DNA of 64,000 nt from Okapia johnstoni (GCA_024291935.2 CM044321.1:61436985-61500984); one strand, 5' to 3'; shown: positions 14,201-23,251, numbered from the stretch's first letter. Made by a program: numbers and translations. Notes: generated by a model from the letters alone, not told the origin.

Positions 14201-17200
14201 CACAATATTAGTAAACCATCACTGAAGAAACACAAAGAGAGTTATAATTTTAAAACATTTACATTCAAACTTACTACAGGGCATGATGTATCAGATATCC
14301 ACACATTCTGTAGACTTATCTAGCAATTTCTGAAAGTTTACTCTGTTATCAGGAACTAGGCTAAAATGCAGTCATTATACCGGACCTGTAGGCGACTTGT
14401 CATATCTTGACAACAGCTGCTCATTGCTTGAACATCTTCATGTATGCTTTCAAGTTCCTGAAAAGGAAAAAAGTAACATTAGATATAGTTAAAGCATTAG
14501 GTATAGTTAAAGCTTTAGATAAAGTTAAAGAAATTCCTCTTCTCTTAGCCAAATCCTTATTTTTGTTCCATGATATTCTTTTGCCAAAACATGACAAAAG
14601 ATTAAGTATTTAAGACTGAAAATGATTAAAAGAATAACATCTAGAGTATGAAAAGATATTAAAAAAAAAACTAGCATATTTCTTTTTAGAAAGGGCCTGA
14701 CAATAGGAAAATGGAAAATGCTTTAAGAATATAAATACGTGTTTATTCAGATTCTCATACTAAGAATTTATCCTAAGAAATTAATCAAATAAGCGTGCAA
14801 CAATATATATAAGAGATGATCAACACAGAGTCGCCTAAAACAAATGGCAAGTGTGAAACAGTTCCAACCACACAATGGAAATCTGTGCATCCATTAACAA
14901 TAATGTGTGTTTGTGTGTGCGCACATGTGCACGCGCGCACGCGTTATTATGGAAAGATGTCTATATAAGACTAAAAAAGGGCTCATAAAACACATACAAC
15001 ACCTCCCCATGTTTTTTTCAGAAAAATACACATGTATGTGTGCAGAAGAACACAGGGAAAGTCCTGAAGGGCCACACAATAAAATACTGACAGGTTATTT
15101 TTGTGTAATAGAATCATAAGTAATAGTTCTATTTCTGACCTTACAGTTTATCCTAAACAGCTTTGAAGTGAAGAATAAAAGAATGATTTCAAAATAGCAA
15201 TTAATATCAGCAACAGTAAAGAGGTACAAATAGACAGGCAAACATCTATTTCCTCAAATCTTACTGTATAATCTAAGGAGACTAGCACTATGATATTATT
15301 AGCCAACTAGGTCAAGAATGACTTATTCCTAATATTTACTTTAGCAAATGGCAACCCACTCCAGTATTCTTGCCTGGAAAGTCCCATGCACAGAGGATCC
15401 TGGTGGGCTACAGTCCACGGGGCTGCAAAGAGTTGGACACAACTGAGGGACTGAGCACGCACTATAGTACATCGAATGAATCTGATTTGTAAATAATATA
15501 GTATCACTCATGGACATAAATATGCTTGACAAGCTTCAATTCACTGCAGTCATTCTTACTGATGCTAAAATCATCCTATCTTTGACCAGTGGAAGCCCTT
15601 TAACTTAGCTTCAGAGTCCTTTTGACACTTCCCAGTAGTCTTTTATGGCTTCCTCACTTTGGTGCTTCTTTTCTGTGGGAAATGGTATTTAAAGAGTACA
15701 CTTTAGATGTGCTCATCACTACTATCCCTCCCTAGTTTTATGAACACTACCAAACTTCCCTTTTAATCTTCCAGATTACTAGCCTTCAGCCAATGAAATC
15801 CTACTGCACAGTTAACAACAGTCTATGTTGGACTTCCCTGGTGGTCTATGGTTAAGAATCTGCCTGCCAATGCAGGGGACACAGGTTCAATCCCTGGTCT
15901 GGGAAGATCCCACATGCAGCAGAACAAGTAATCTCACGCACCACAACTACTGAAGCCTGAGCATCTAGAGCCTGTGCACTGCAATGCAGAGCAGCTCCCA
16001 TTCATCACAACTAGAGAAAGCCCACATGCAGCAATGAAGACCCAGCACAGCCACAAATAAATAAATAATAGATCTTAAAAAAAAAAAAAAAAGTCTTGTG
16101 TTTATTAAGCACCCGCTGGTACCACGTATGACACTTTCATGCAACTCACATAGAAATATTAACTATGTAATATCACTCTAATTTAATGTAATTAATAAAA
16201 TATGATATAATAAATAAAATTCATTTTCACCCCATCGTGATTAGACTGCTCACTCAAATATAATGAATAATTATTTATAAGCTGAAGTAACTGATTTTAA
16301 TTAATCTGAAAATTTCATAATTTAGGATGCAGTAAGGTTACTCAGTCCCTATTAATCTCCAGTTGAAAAATAGTTATTCAAGGGAAGTGTATGCAATGAG
16401 AGGCTTTTTCTACTGGAAAATCACTCAGAAAAATGGTTTTTTGTTGCTGTTTAAAAAGCTAAAATTCATAAAAGAATTTCCCAGAGCAAATGTTTCAACG
16501 TTCTAAGAAGCAGAATTTGTGAAGGTTACGTCTTTAGAAATAACACCAATCCAAAGAAAGATGCTGCTGAAGGAATTGTTAGTAGTTAAATTTTCTATTT
16601 GAACATGGTACACAAATAGCAAGCATATCAACTCTATTCATAAAAAAACAGCACAGAGCCAAGCATACAGTAAGCTCTCAATAAATGCTAAATGAAAGAG
16701 TTTACATACTTCTTTCACTTCCTTGAAAATGCTTACAAACTCTTCATTGATGGCTAAACTTCTGCGTTCGATATCTCCACGTAAATTTCTTCGAGTCCGT
16801 AAACTATTTTCAACAAAAAATGTTGACAGTGCCTTAAGAGCTTCCAACATCTCCTACATAATTGATAATAAAAGAACATTACTGGGACCAATTTTCAAAT
16901 GTTTTTCTAATCTCAAGCAAAAACTTACTGAAATCATTTCCAAAGAATGTATTTCCATTACACAATCCAAAAAATACCGGAAGACCTTCACATTACTGAA
17001 CAGCAAACTTATTTCTGAAGCACAGTAAGGACATATTTACTTGTGCATCGTGACATATATACAAGGTTATTCACTGCAGAATTGTTTGAAATTGCAAAGA
17101 TTAGAAAGAACCTTAATGTTCATCTAAAAAGGATTGGTTAAAGACACTGTGATACAGCCATTGAAAAGAAGTAGAAATTCTGTATGGACTTACATAGTGT

Positions 17201-19289
17201 GAGCTTTAAGATATAGGTAAGTGAAACAAAAGTTACAGAAACATCTGTAACACCAAATGTTTAAAAAAAAAAAAAGGACTATGTACAGTACATGAATATT
17301 TACTGGTGCCTGCATAAACCAACTGTGGAAGAACATATCTAAAAAATACGTACTACTGGTAGCTTCTAGGCTGGGAGCCCAGCTTAGACTTCAGAGAGGA
17401 AGGCCTCTCTGAGATGACTTCTGAACCAAAATAATTTAAGCAAGATTTGACAGTCGCCGGTGGCTTAGACCAAGATGGTCTAAGAAGATAAAACAGAGAT
17501 ATTCCAAAAAAAATAGAATATGTCTTTCAAGATTGAGCCTATAGGATTTTTAATGGATTGGATGTGAGATGTGGGGAAAAGAAAATGACAGGAATAAAAA
17601 AGCACTTATATGCTTCTTGCGTGAAGAGTAAATGGTGATGTTCTTTACTAACAGGGGAAAACAAACAGTTTGGAGAAAAATCAAGAATTCTGGCCACGCT
17701 GTGTGTGTGATGTGGATCAGGTATCCAACTGGAGGTGTCATGTAGACAACTGGAGCTTGGTAGAGATGTCAGGAACAGGGTTAGAAATTAGAGAATTATC
17801 ATTCTTTTTACTATTTAAAAAGCTATGAGACTAATAAAAGAGTTCTTTAACAGAGAGAACATGGGTAGAGGGCAGAGGACCAAGCCCATTGTATCCAATA
17901 GCACCCTAAATCCTACAGACAGAAATTCCTACACCTGAACTAATATATGTTCAAACAGGCTGAACTTTCCAAGTTTTGGTTACGCTATCATAAAAACACT
18001 GGACACATTTGGTTGCTCACCTAAAACTAACACTTCTATACTGCAAATCAACTAAACTTCAATTTTTTTCAAAATGGCTGGAATGACAAAACTGTAATTC
18101 AATTTAATATTTGAGAGCAAAAATATCTTTAGCTATAAATATTCACTGTAAAAAACAGATAAAATAAAGCCATTTCTTTTTTGAACACAGCCTTGATATG
18201 TCCTGGAGTCGAGCCTAAATGAGTGGTCAGTAAATGCTAAATGAACAAAATCACACAGATTAGGGGGTAAATGACAGCTCACCAGTTACTAGATATATGT
18301 CTTAACCCAGAGACACTCTCTCCATACCTTATTTTTCTCATGAGCAAAAAAGAGATAATGTTAATTTACCAGAGCAGCTGTATTAAAAGAGAAAATTCAT
18401 GTCAATAATAGACACTTTAAAGCCTTAATAAACTGTATAAAACTAACATTTATTGAAAATTAACAAGAAACAACTCCTGCAGCGCTGTGCTGAGCATTTC
18501 ACCTGGTTTCTCTCATTGAACCTTCGCAACAACCCTGAGAAAGTAATTTGCGGTATTTCCAGTTTAGAGATTTAACATCAGCTTTGAGAAGTTAAGGGGC
18601 TTACTCAAACCAGAATGCACCAGTTTGGTGGTTATATCTAATAAGTGGAGGTCCTTGAGACCACCTTTGTTAGTCATCACAGTATAATGTGGACCATCTT
18701 TCTTACTCATCACAGTATAATGTTATCTTTTACACACATTCTTATCGATAGCTTACTGTCAGATGCCTACACATTTACCTATAAAACTCTCACTTCTACA
18801 TTTTTTTTTCTTTATGCCGTTAATGGCATGACCAACACCTGTCGGGGTCAGGGAGAACCCCTCTTCCACCGTTTGCCGTCCGGACCCAGAATCTTCGAGG
18901 AACCGTCTTAAATAAACAGAGGTAACACCCTGGAAACCTCGTTTTTCCAGGGTCTCCTCGACTTCCCCCTTCTCACCTGCCCCACGTCGGCAACGCAGCC
19001 TGGGGGTCTCGCGGGCCTGGGGTGCCCCCCTCGAGGCGGGGACAAGGGACAGGCGCGAGGGGGCCGGACAGACGACCACCCCTCCTACCCCGGCTCCCAA
19101 GGATGCGCGACCCTCGGCCCCTCCAGCCCCGCTCACCTTGTCGTTGTCCAGCCGGGTGTCCAGGATCTTACGCAGTTTCCGCGACAGCGGGTTGCTGGTC
19201 TGCGCCGAGGTCCCGCCAGCCCCATTACTGAGGCCGTTGGCAGCCCCAGTCGCGGGCACTACGACTACTTCCCCGCTGCCCTCGGCCAT
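5171..19289 (-). CDS. COG6: COG6, conserved oligomeric Golgi complex subunit 6 (5' part, coding exons 1-8)
   Basis: COG6 is a lobe B subunit of the eight-protein COG complex, which tethers retrograde vesicles at the cytosolic face of the Golgi and is needed for normal glycosylation; loss in humans causes COG6-CDG. The coding exons are the complement of 19137-19289, 16710-16853, 14386-14457, 13046-13104, 9377-9488, 7399-7481, 6972-7042 and 5171-5264. All introns are GT-AG and the 788 coding bases join in one frame, giving 262 residues plus 2 nt. The protein starts MAEGSGEVV and contains [48 protein letters not shown] and [19 protein letters not shown], matching the N-terminal region of vertebrate COG6 as I remember it, exon lengths included. 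The family protein is about 657 aa, so roughly 40% is present; exon 9 onward lies left of the window. No frameshift or stop was found. It is transcribed from a CpG island, away from LHFPL6. Confidence 0.97.
5666..5949 (-). mobile_element. BovA dimeric SINE (BOV-A2 type)
   Basis: Starts with the tgctactgctactgctaagtc tail seen in reverse orientation, followed by two similar halves, each with a gtcgtgtctgactct...gaccccat box and ccaggcaagaacactggagtgggttgcc. Inserted in COG6 intron 7. Confidence 0.92.
6150..6715 (+). repeat. Ancient mammalian LTR remnant, MaLR-like
   Basis: Shows the order of landmarks I associate with old mammalian MaLR-type LTRs: aaaataatggtcctcccaagat, aaaagggactttgcagatgg, gaggccacaagccaatgcagg, agaacctccagaaatgaatgc, tgttttaagccatgaag and ttgttacagcagc. 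The subfamily is uncertain. Sited in COG6 intron 7. Confidence 0.55.
6972..7042 (-). CDS. COG6: COG6 coding exon 7 (residues 208-230 and part of 231)
   Basis: 71 bp from acceptor TTTTTTTAG|T to donor CAAA|GTAAGT. It encodes [20 protein letters not shown] followed by WAQ, and ends with the first base of a serine codon. One residue (ETS instead of ETA) differs from the human protein as I remember it. Confidence 0.96.
7399..7481 (-). CDS. COG6: COG6 coding exon 6 (residues 181-207 and part of 208)
   Basis: 83 bp from acceptor TTAAAG|GAT to donor GCAGG|GTGAGT. It encodes [20 protein letters not shown] and RTNQQTA, and ends with two bases of a glycine codon that exon 7 completes. It matches the COG6 family in sequence and length. 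Confidence 0.96.
7660..7853 (-). mobile_element. Bov-tA SINE
   Basis: Reverse-oriented tRNA-Glu-derived SINE: begins with gctcagtcgcgtctgactctttgcgacc and ends with the tRNA-like part gagctgagccacaagggaagccc. Inserted in COG6 intron 5. Confidence 0.92.
7862..9376. other. COG6 intron 5, mostly unassigned
   Basis: No exon or young repeat. Holds an A-run near 8297-8308 and a G-rich tract at 8357-8384 with a run of 13 G. The rest is unique-looking, AT-rich sequence. Confidence 0.5.
9377..9488 (-). CDS. COG6: COG6 coding exon 5 (residues 143-180)
   Basis: 112 bp from acceptor ATTACAG|T to donor GAG|GTACTT. It completes the split serine codon and encodes [18 protein letters not shown] and [19 protein letters not shown], one of the most recognisable COG6 blocks. 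It returns the reading frame to phase 0. Confidence 0.97.
9489..10282. other. COG6 intron 4, unassigned stretch
   Basis: AT-rich intronic sequence upstream of exon 5 with short A-runs. I see no nameable repeat or gene. Confidence 0.5.
10283..10560 (+). mobile_element. BovA dimeric SINE (BOV-A2 type)
   Basis: Two related halves (each caccccactccagt...cctggtgggctgc...gggtc...gtc(g)gacatgactga) and a terminal agcagcagcagcagcagtagtag tail. Open frames on both strands across this element are SINE sequence and not a gene. Confidence 0.93.
11107..11302 (+). repeat. Non-autonomous DNA transposon, Tigger-like
   Basis: Has inverted ends: cagttgacccttgagtaac at the left and gttgttcaagggtctgctg at the right, flanked by A/T-rich targets, with internal aaaatctgcatataatgtt and gtaagtggacctgtgcagttcaaa. 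The end sequence matches the common mammalian TcMar-Tigger-type element; the exact subfamily is not assigned. Confidence 0.65.
11798..11960 (+). repeat. MIR SINE remnant
   Basis: Degenerate MIR order: gtgttcagcactcaatataaatcactta, then acaacaaccctgtgatgtagc and ttttcagatgtgataactgagcc. Sited in COG6 intron 4. Confidence 0.65.
11961..13045. other. COG6 intron 4, unassigned stretch with one unrecognised open frame
   Basis: No recognised repeat. On the minus strand 12383-12682 is open for 99 codons in the sense direction of COG6. The translation (starts [19 protein letters not shown]) resembles no family I know. It could be chance, an old retrocopy fragment or part of an unassigned repeat. Confidence 0.35.
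13046..13104 (-). CDS. COG6: COG6 coding exon 4 (residues 124-142 and part of 143)
   Basis: 59 bp from acceptor ATTTTAG|GCA to donor GAAAG|GTAAGC. It encodes [19 protein letters not shown] and ends with the first two bases of a serine codon completed by exon 5. The sequence matches the coiled-coil-like N-terminal segment of COG6. Confidence 0.96.
13296..13360 (+). repeat. L1 3' tail fragment
   Basis: Short match to the L1 terminus: aacacaatattgtaattatactccaatgaaaaataaat followed by an A-rich tail. Too short to assign a subfamily. Confidence 0.6.
14386..14457 (-). CDS. COG6: COG6 coding exon 3 (residues 100-123)
   Basis: 24 codons, phase 0 at both ends, encoding [14 protein letters not shown] and [10 protein letters not shown]. 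The acceptor is TTTTCAG|GAA. The donor is CAG|GTCCGG, which departs from the usual GTRAGT at +3 and +4 and looks weak. A short three-copy 18-bp repeat lies just upstream in the intron and supplies branch-point-like motifs (listed separately). Confidence 0.95.
14481..14534 (-). repeat. Three-copy 18-bp tandem repeat in the COG6 intron 2 acceptor region
   Basis: Three units (14481-14498, 14499-14516, 14517-14534) share agttaaag. On the transcribed strand each reads CTTTAACT, which fits the branch-point pattern yTnAy. The predicted branch adenines lie about 31, 49 and 67 nt upstream of exon 3, so the first falls in the normal distance range. Confidence 0.8.
14745..15110 (+). repeat. Old L1M-like 3' remnant with GT/GC repeat
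   Basis: Order of attctcatactaagaatttatcctaag, ccattaacaataatg, ttattatggaaagatgtc and gaagaacacagggaaagtcc resembles L1M 3' ends. It is interrupted by an alternating purine-pyrimidine run at 14904-14943. Confidence 0.5.
15346..15465 (+). mobile_element. BovA SINE fragment
   Basis: Single half-unit: ggcaacccactccagtattc...ctggaaagtcccatgcacagaggatcctggtgggctacagtcc...gttggacacaactgag. The 5' tRNA-like part is missing. Confidence 0.88.
15540..15725 (-). repeat. Old L1M remnant
   Basis: Matches on the plus strand the order cactgcagtcattcttactgatgc, cttcagagtccttttgaca, gtggg(a)aatggtatttaaagag typical of reverse-oriented L1M 3' sequence. Confidence 0.55.
15828..16095 (+). mobile_element. CHR-type tRNA-derived SINE
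   Basis: Begins ttggacttccctggtggtctatggttaagaatctgcc, has gttcaatccctggtctgggaagatccc, the artiodactyl CHR body (catctagagcctgtgc, caactagagaaagccc) and ends in a run of 15 A. Located in COG6 intron 2. Confidence 0.88.
16096..16709. other. COG6 intron 2, unassigned AT-rich stretch
   Basis: Very AT-rich with several TAATAAA-like strings. No exon, no identified repeat. Confidence 0.5.
16710..16853 (-). CDS. COG6: COG6 coding exon 2 (residues 52-99)
   Basis: Exactly 48 codons from acceptor TATGTAG|GAG to donor GAA|GTATGT. It encodes [30 protein letters not shown] and [15 protein letters not shown], a helical, charged segment at the start of the conserved COG6 domain. Both junctions are phase 0. 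The open frame extends into the intron past the donor, but only the part to residue 99 is family sequence. Confidence 0.97.
17041..17300 (+). repeat. Old L1-like remnant
   Basis: Resembles the L1M 3' region: ttattcactgcagaattgtttgaaattgc, ggattggttaaagacactgtgatacagcc, gtgaaacaaaagttacag and an A-run at 17263-17275. Divergent. Confidence 0.5.
18015..18070 (+). repeat. L1 3' tail fragment
   Basis: Short terminal L1-like string cacctaaaactaacac...caaatcaactaaacttcaat followed by a T-run. Interrupted and short. Confidence 0.5.
18280..18620 (+). repeat. MIR SINE remnants (two fragments)
   Basis: 18280-18440 looks like the MIR core (accagttactagatatatg, cataccttatttttctcatgagc); 18441-18620 repeats a MIR 3' pattern (aacatttattgaaaat, gtgctgagcatttcacctgg, cgcaacaaccctgagaaag). 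Both old and divergent, in COG6 intron 1. Confidence 0.6.
18661..18726. repeat. 33-bp tandem duplication
   Basis: Two adjacent 33-bp units (18661-18693, 18694-18726) share tcatcacagtataatgt with a few differences elsewhere. Lies 0.4 kb inside intron 1 from COG6 exon 1. Confidence 0.8.
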
Positions 19290-19480
19290 AGCGCCTTGCG
19301 TCCCGCCCCCAGACAGGCGCCGGCCACCTCAGCCCAGGATGGGGACGCGCCGGTAGCCGCGCAGTGCGCCTGCGCGCAGCGGCCGCGCCTGCGCCCTCGG
19401 ACGGCTGTGCCCCGCCCACTGATGCTCGGCCTGGCTCCTAGGAAGCTGGTGGGAGGGGTAGAGAAATCGAGGGAGGCGGA
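18850..19480 (-). promoter_or_regulatory. COG6: CpG-island promoter of COG6
   Basis: The stretch is GC-rich and dense in CpG, in sharp contrast to the AT-rich flanks, and covers exon 1, the start of intron 1 and the upstream region. It has a GC box (gccccgccc, near 19409) and two identical GCGCCTGCGC motifs at 19366-19375 and 19385-19394, which resemble NRF1 sites. There is no evident TATA box. This fits a broad housekeeping promoter. The transcription start is inferred to lie shortly above 19289, and no matching gene on the plus strand was seen. Confidence 0.8.
19137..19289 (-). CDS. COG6: COG6 coding exon 1 (residues 1-51)
   Basis: The ATG is the reverse complement of cat at 19287-19289, and the exon is 51 codons ending RLDNDK, then donor GTGAGC (GT at 19136-19135). 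The start residues MAEGSGEVV and the Gly/Ala-rich low-complexity stretch up to about residue 32, followed by [11 protein letters not shown], match the known COG6 start. The open frame runs on past the donor into intron 1, but that extension is GC-rich intronic sequence and not protein. The 5' UTR continues to higher coordinates by an unknown length. Confidence 0.97.
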
Positions 19481-19689
19481 GCAAGACTTCAGGCTGGAAG
19501 GAGGAGACTCGCGCGAGACTGCGTTTGCAAAGTGGACTGAAATTCAAACCAGGTGTAGAGCTGGGCTATTACGGTTTATGGGATTAAGGAGATTTCATAA
19601 TCCTCAATCTGTGAAGGTCTGAGCCAGACTTACATACACTGAGACCTGTACCTGGGCAAATATGTTAAGTTAAAGGTAATTCTAGTTGA

Positions 19690-19810
19690 ATTCACTTAAT
19701 ACTGTGCAGCCGTTTTCCACTATGAAGGAGATTTAAATGTGGATGCGCAAAGAATTCCTAAGTACAGTATGTGAAAAAAGCAAGGTTCCTTACAGTGTGT
19801 AGTGTGATCA

Positions 19811-19815
<5 letters not shown>
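19690..19815 (+). repeat. Old L1M 3' fragment
   Basis: tgtgcagccgttttccactatgaagg and gtatgtgaaaaaagcaagg...cagtgtgtag follow the L1M pattern and lead into the GT microsatellite. Confidence 0.5.

Positions 19816-19858
<43 letters not shown>
19815..19858. repeat. (GT)n microsatellite
   Basis: An uninterrupted run of about 22 GT units, 0.5 kb upstream of the COG6 start codon. Likely length-polymorphic. Confidence 0.95.
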
Positions 19859-19862
<4 letters not shown>

Positions 19863-19984
19863 CCGGTACGTGTAAATTGGGCTTTTTTTTCTTTTTTAGG
19901 ATGGCATTCCTTTGGCAGAGAGACTTGCACTTTTCATTTTGTACCTTTCCAAACGAACTGAAGTTTTCTAATCTCCCTCATGTG

Positions 19985-22212
19985 TTCAGTTCAGTTCAGT
20001 CGCTCAGTCGTGTCTGACTCTGCCACCCCACGAACCGCGGCAGCCAAGCCTCCCTGTCCATCACCAACTCCGGGGTTTACCCAAACTCCTGTCCATCGAA
20101 TTGGTAATGCCATCCAACCACCTCATCCTCTCTCGTCCCCTTCTCCTCCTGCCTTCAATCTTTCCCAGCATCAGGGTCTTTTCAAGTGAGTCAGCTCTTC
20201 TCATCAGGTGGCCAAAGTATTGGAGTTTCAGCTTCAACATCACTTCTTCCAATGACCACCCGGGACTGATCTCCTTTAGGATGGACTGGTTGGATCTCCT
20301 TGCAGTCCAAGGGACTCTTAAGAGTCTTCTCCAACACCACAGTTCAAAAGCATCAATTCTTCTGCGCTCAGCTTTCTTCATAGTCCAATGCTCACAGCCA
20401 TACATGACTACTGGAAAAACCATAGCCTTGACTAGACAGACCTTTGTTGGCAAAGTAATGTCTCTGCTTTTTAATATGCTGTCTAGGTTGGTCATAACTT
20501 TCCTTCCAAGGAGTAAGCGTCTTTTAATTTCATGACTGCAATCACCATCTGCAGTGATTTTGGAGCCCCCCCAAAATAAAGTCAGCCACTGTTTCCACTG
20601 TTTCCCCATCTATTTGCCATGAAGTGATGGGACTGGATACCATGATCTTAGTTTTCTAAATGTTGAGTTTTAAGCCAACTTTTTCACTCTCCTCTCTCAC
20701 TTTCATCAAGAGGCTTTTTAGTTCCTCTTCACTTTCTGCCATAAGGATGGTGTCATTTGCATATCTGAGATTATTGGTATTTCTCCCGGCAATCTTGATT
20801 CCAGCTTGTGCTTCATCCAGCCCAGCGTTTCTCATGATGTACTCTGCATATAAGTTAAATAAGCAGGGTGGCAATATAAAGCCTTGACGTACTTCTTTTC
20901 CTATTTGGAACCAGTCTGTTTTTCCATGTCCAGTTCTAACTCTTGCTTCCTGACCTGCATACAGGTTTCTCAAGAGGCAGGTCAGGTGGTCTGGTATTCC
21001 CATCTCTTTCAGAATTTTCCACAGTTTATTGTGATCCATACAGTCAAAGGCTTTGGTATAGTCAATAAAGCAGAAATAAAAGTTTTTCTGGTACTCTTGC
21101 TTTCTCGATGATCCAGCGGATGTTGGCAATTTCATCACTGGTTCCTCTGCCTTTTCTAAAACCAGCTTGAACATCTGGAAGTTCATGGTTCACATATTGC
21201 TGAAGCCTGGCTTGGAGAATTTTGAGTATTACTTTGCTAGCGTGTGAGATGAGTGCATTTGTGCAGTAGTTTGAGCATTCTTTGGCATTGCCTTTCTTTG
21301 GGATTGGAATGAAAACTGACCTTTTTCAGTCCTGTGGACACTGCTGAGTTTTCCAAATTTGCTGACATATTGAGTGCAGCACTTTCACAGCATTATCTTT
21401 TAGGATTTGAAATAGCTCAACTGGAATTCCATCACCTCCACTAGCTTTGTCCGTAGTGATGCTTTATAAGGCCCACTTGACTTCACATTCCAGGATGTCT
21501 GGCTCTAGGTGAGTGACCACACCATCGTGATTATCTGGGTCATGAAAATATTTTTTGTACAGTTCTTCTGTGTATTGTTGCCACCTCTTCTTAATATCTT
21601 CTGCTTCTGTTACATCCATACCATTTCTGTTCTTTATTGAGCCCATCTTTGCATGAAATGTTCCCTTGGTATCTCTAATTTTCTTGACGAGATCTCTAGT
21701 CTTTCTCATTCTATTTTTTTCCTCTATTTCTTTGCATTGATTGCTGAGGAAGGCTTTCTTATCTCTCCTTGCTATTCTTTGGAACTCTGCATTCAGATGG
21801 GAATATCTTTCCTTTTCTCCTTTGCTTTTCGCTTCTCTTCTTCTCACAGCTGTTTGTAAGGCCTCCTCAGACAGCCATTTTGCTTTTTTGCATTTCTTTT
21901 CCTTGCGGATGGTCTTAATCCCTGTCTCCAGTACAATATCATGAACCTCCGTCCATAGTTCATCAGGCACTCTATCAGATCTAGTCCCTTAAATCCATTT
22001 CTCACTTCTACTGTATAGTCATAAGGGATTTGATTTAGGTCATACCTGAATGGTCTAGTGGTTTTCCCCACTTTCTTCAATTTCCGTCTGAATTTGGCAA
22101 TAAGGAGTTCGTGATCTGAGCCAGTCAGCTCCCGGTCTTGTATTTGCTGACTAAATAGAGCTTCTCCGTCTTTGGCTGCAAAGAATATAATCAATCTGAT
22201 TTCAGTGTTACT
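19985..22212 (-). mobile_element. BovB LINE, long 5'-truncated copy
   Basis: Reverse-oriented RTE element, about 2.2 kb. The 3' end is the gttcagttcagttcagtcgctcagtcgtgtctgactc string on the plus strand; the reverse transcriptase and C-terminal frames appear as broken minus-strand open frames at 20061-20609, 20656-21186, 21464-21970 and 21844-22293 (the last running past the element's 5' break). The active-site YADD is altered to YAND (codon at 20755-20757). Frameshifts separate the pieces, so it cannot make a complete protein. Confidence 0.95.
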
Positions 22213-23045
22213 GAATATATTAACTGAGTACATTAAAGTAGGGTAATTATGGCCCACTTTTCTGTGTTTATTTTTACTTTTCTGAATTTGCAATTGTAAT
22301 AAATGGGAACAAGGTAATTTGAAAATTAGAAATATAGTAGGATGAAGACAGGAAAATTACTGTAAAATTTAAGGATGTTTAAAGCAATTTATATGCTTTT
22401 TAATAGTCATCTATTATTCTTCTATAAGGCTAATTATAAATTTTAAGTTAAGGGCTGGAAATAAATACTTTTCAACAGTTCAATATTTTCCAGCAGTTAA
22501 AAATGAATATTCAGGTAAGCCTCATCAGAGATGTAGGTTTTATATATGTATTTATTTAAATATGTATATGTATAATATTTAGATATAACAATTTTATTGA
22601 AGATAAAGGTTTTCTTTTAGTGAAAATGTAAAGGTATTTATGTATATTAAACTCTTTATGATAATAGACACTGAAAGAATTAGAGACAGGCTCTGACCTA
22701 AATATTTTAATTTAGTGAGAGAACAAAGACTTATATGTAAAAGAGTAAAGCATTTTTATATAACCACAGAAGAACCATGCTGAAGTGTAAAATGAGGACA
22801 TTCTTACCTTCCAAGTAGCAGTTGAAAGGAGAGCCTCATCAATTTCCCCATCTCCCCCTTTGGTTTTTTATTAAAGCTTTCCTGCTCTTTGGTTTCTGCA
22901 ATAGGTGGAAGTCACACCATATTGCTCACTGTGACTTTATCAAAATATAATATGGCATTTATTAAAGCCATATCTGGTGAATCATAGAATAAAATAGAAT
23001 ATTCAATCCTCTACATCATTCCCTCTATTAAAAGCAACAACTTTT
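22213..23045. other. Intergenic AT-rich stretch, unassigned
   Basis: Flanks the 5' break of the long BovB copy. Very AT-rich, with no nameable repeat or gene. Confidence 0.5.
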
Positions 23046-23251
23046 TTAGTAGAGAGCCGTGTCCGACTCTCTGCCACTCTAAGGACTGGTTAGGTTCCTT
23101 TTTCCGTGGGATTTCCCAAGCAAGAATACTAGAGTGGGTTGCTATTTTCTTCTCCAGGGGATCTTCCTGACCTAGAATTCAAACCTGTGTCTCCTGTGGC
23201 TCCTGCATTGGCAGGTGGTTCCTTTACCACTGAGCCACCGGGAAAGTCCAT
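23046..23251 (-). mobile_element. Bov-tA SINE
   Basis: Diverged reverse-oriented copy: gccgtgtccgactctctgcc at the left, ggtggttcctttaccactgagccaccgggaaagtcc (tRNA part) at the right. Confidence 0.88.

Noticed and set aside
18759..19289. 176-codon open frame starting at the COG6 ATG
   Set aside because: Only the first 51 codons are COG6; the frame then runs through the donor GTGAGC into intron 1. The correct continuation is exon 2 at 16853.
19022..19622. Plus-strand frames at the COG6 CpG island as a divergent gene
   Set aside because: Arg/Pro-rich chance frames; no recognisable protein, and no splice sites joined to any downstream exon that I could find. A divergent non-coding transcript cannot be excluded.
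20061..22293. Minus-strand frames with reverse transcriptase similarity as a possible host gene
   Set aside because: They are pieces of a BovB LINE, with frameshifts, an altered active site and a 5' truncation. The same applies to 29438-30100 and 33483-35225.
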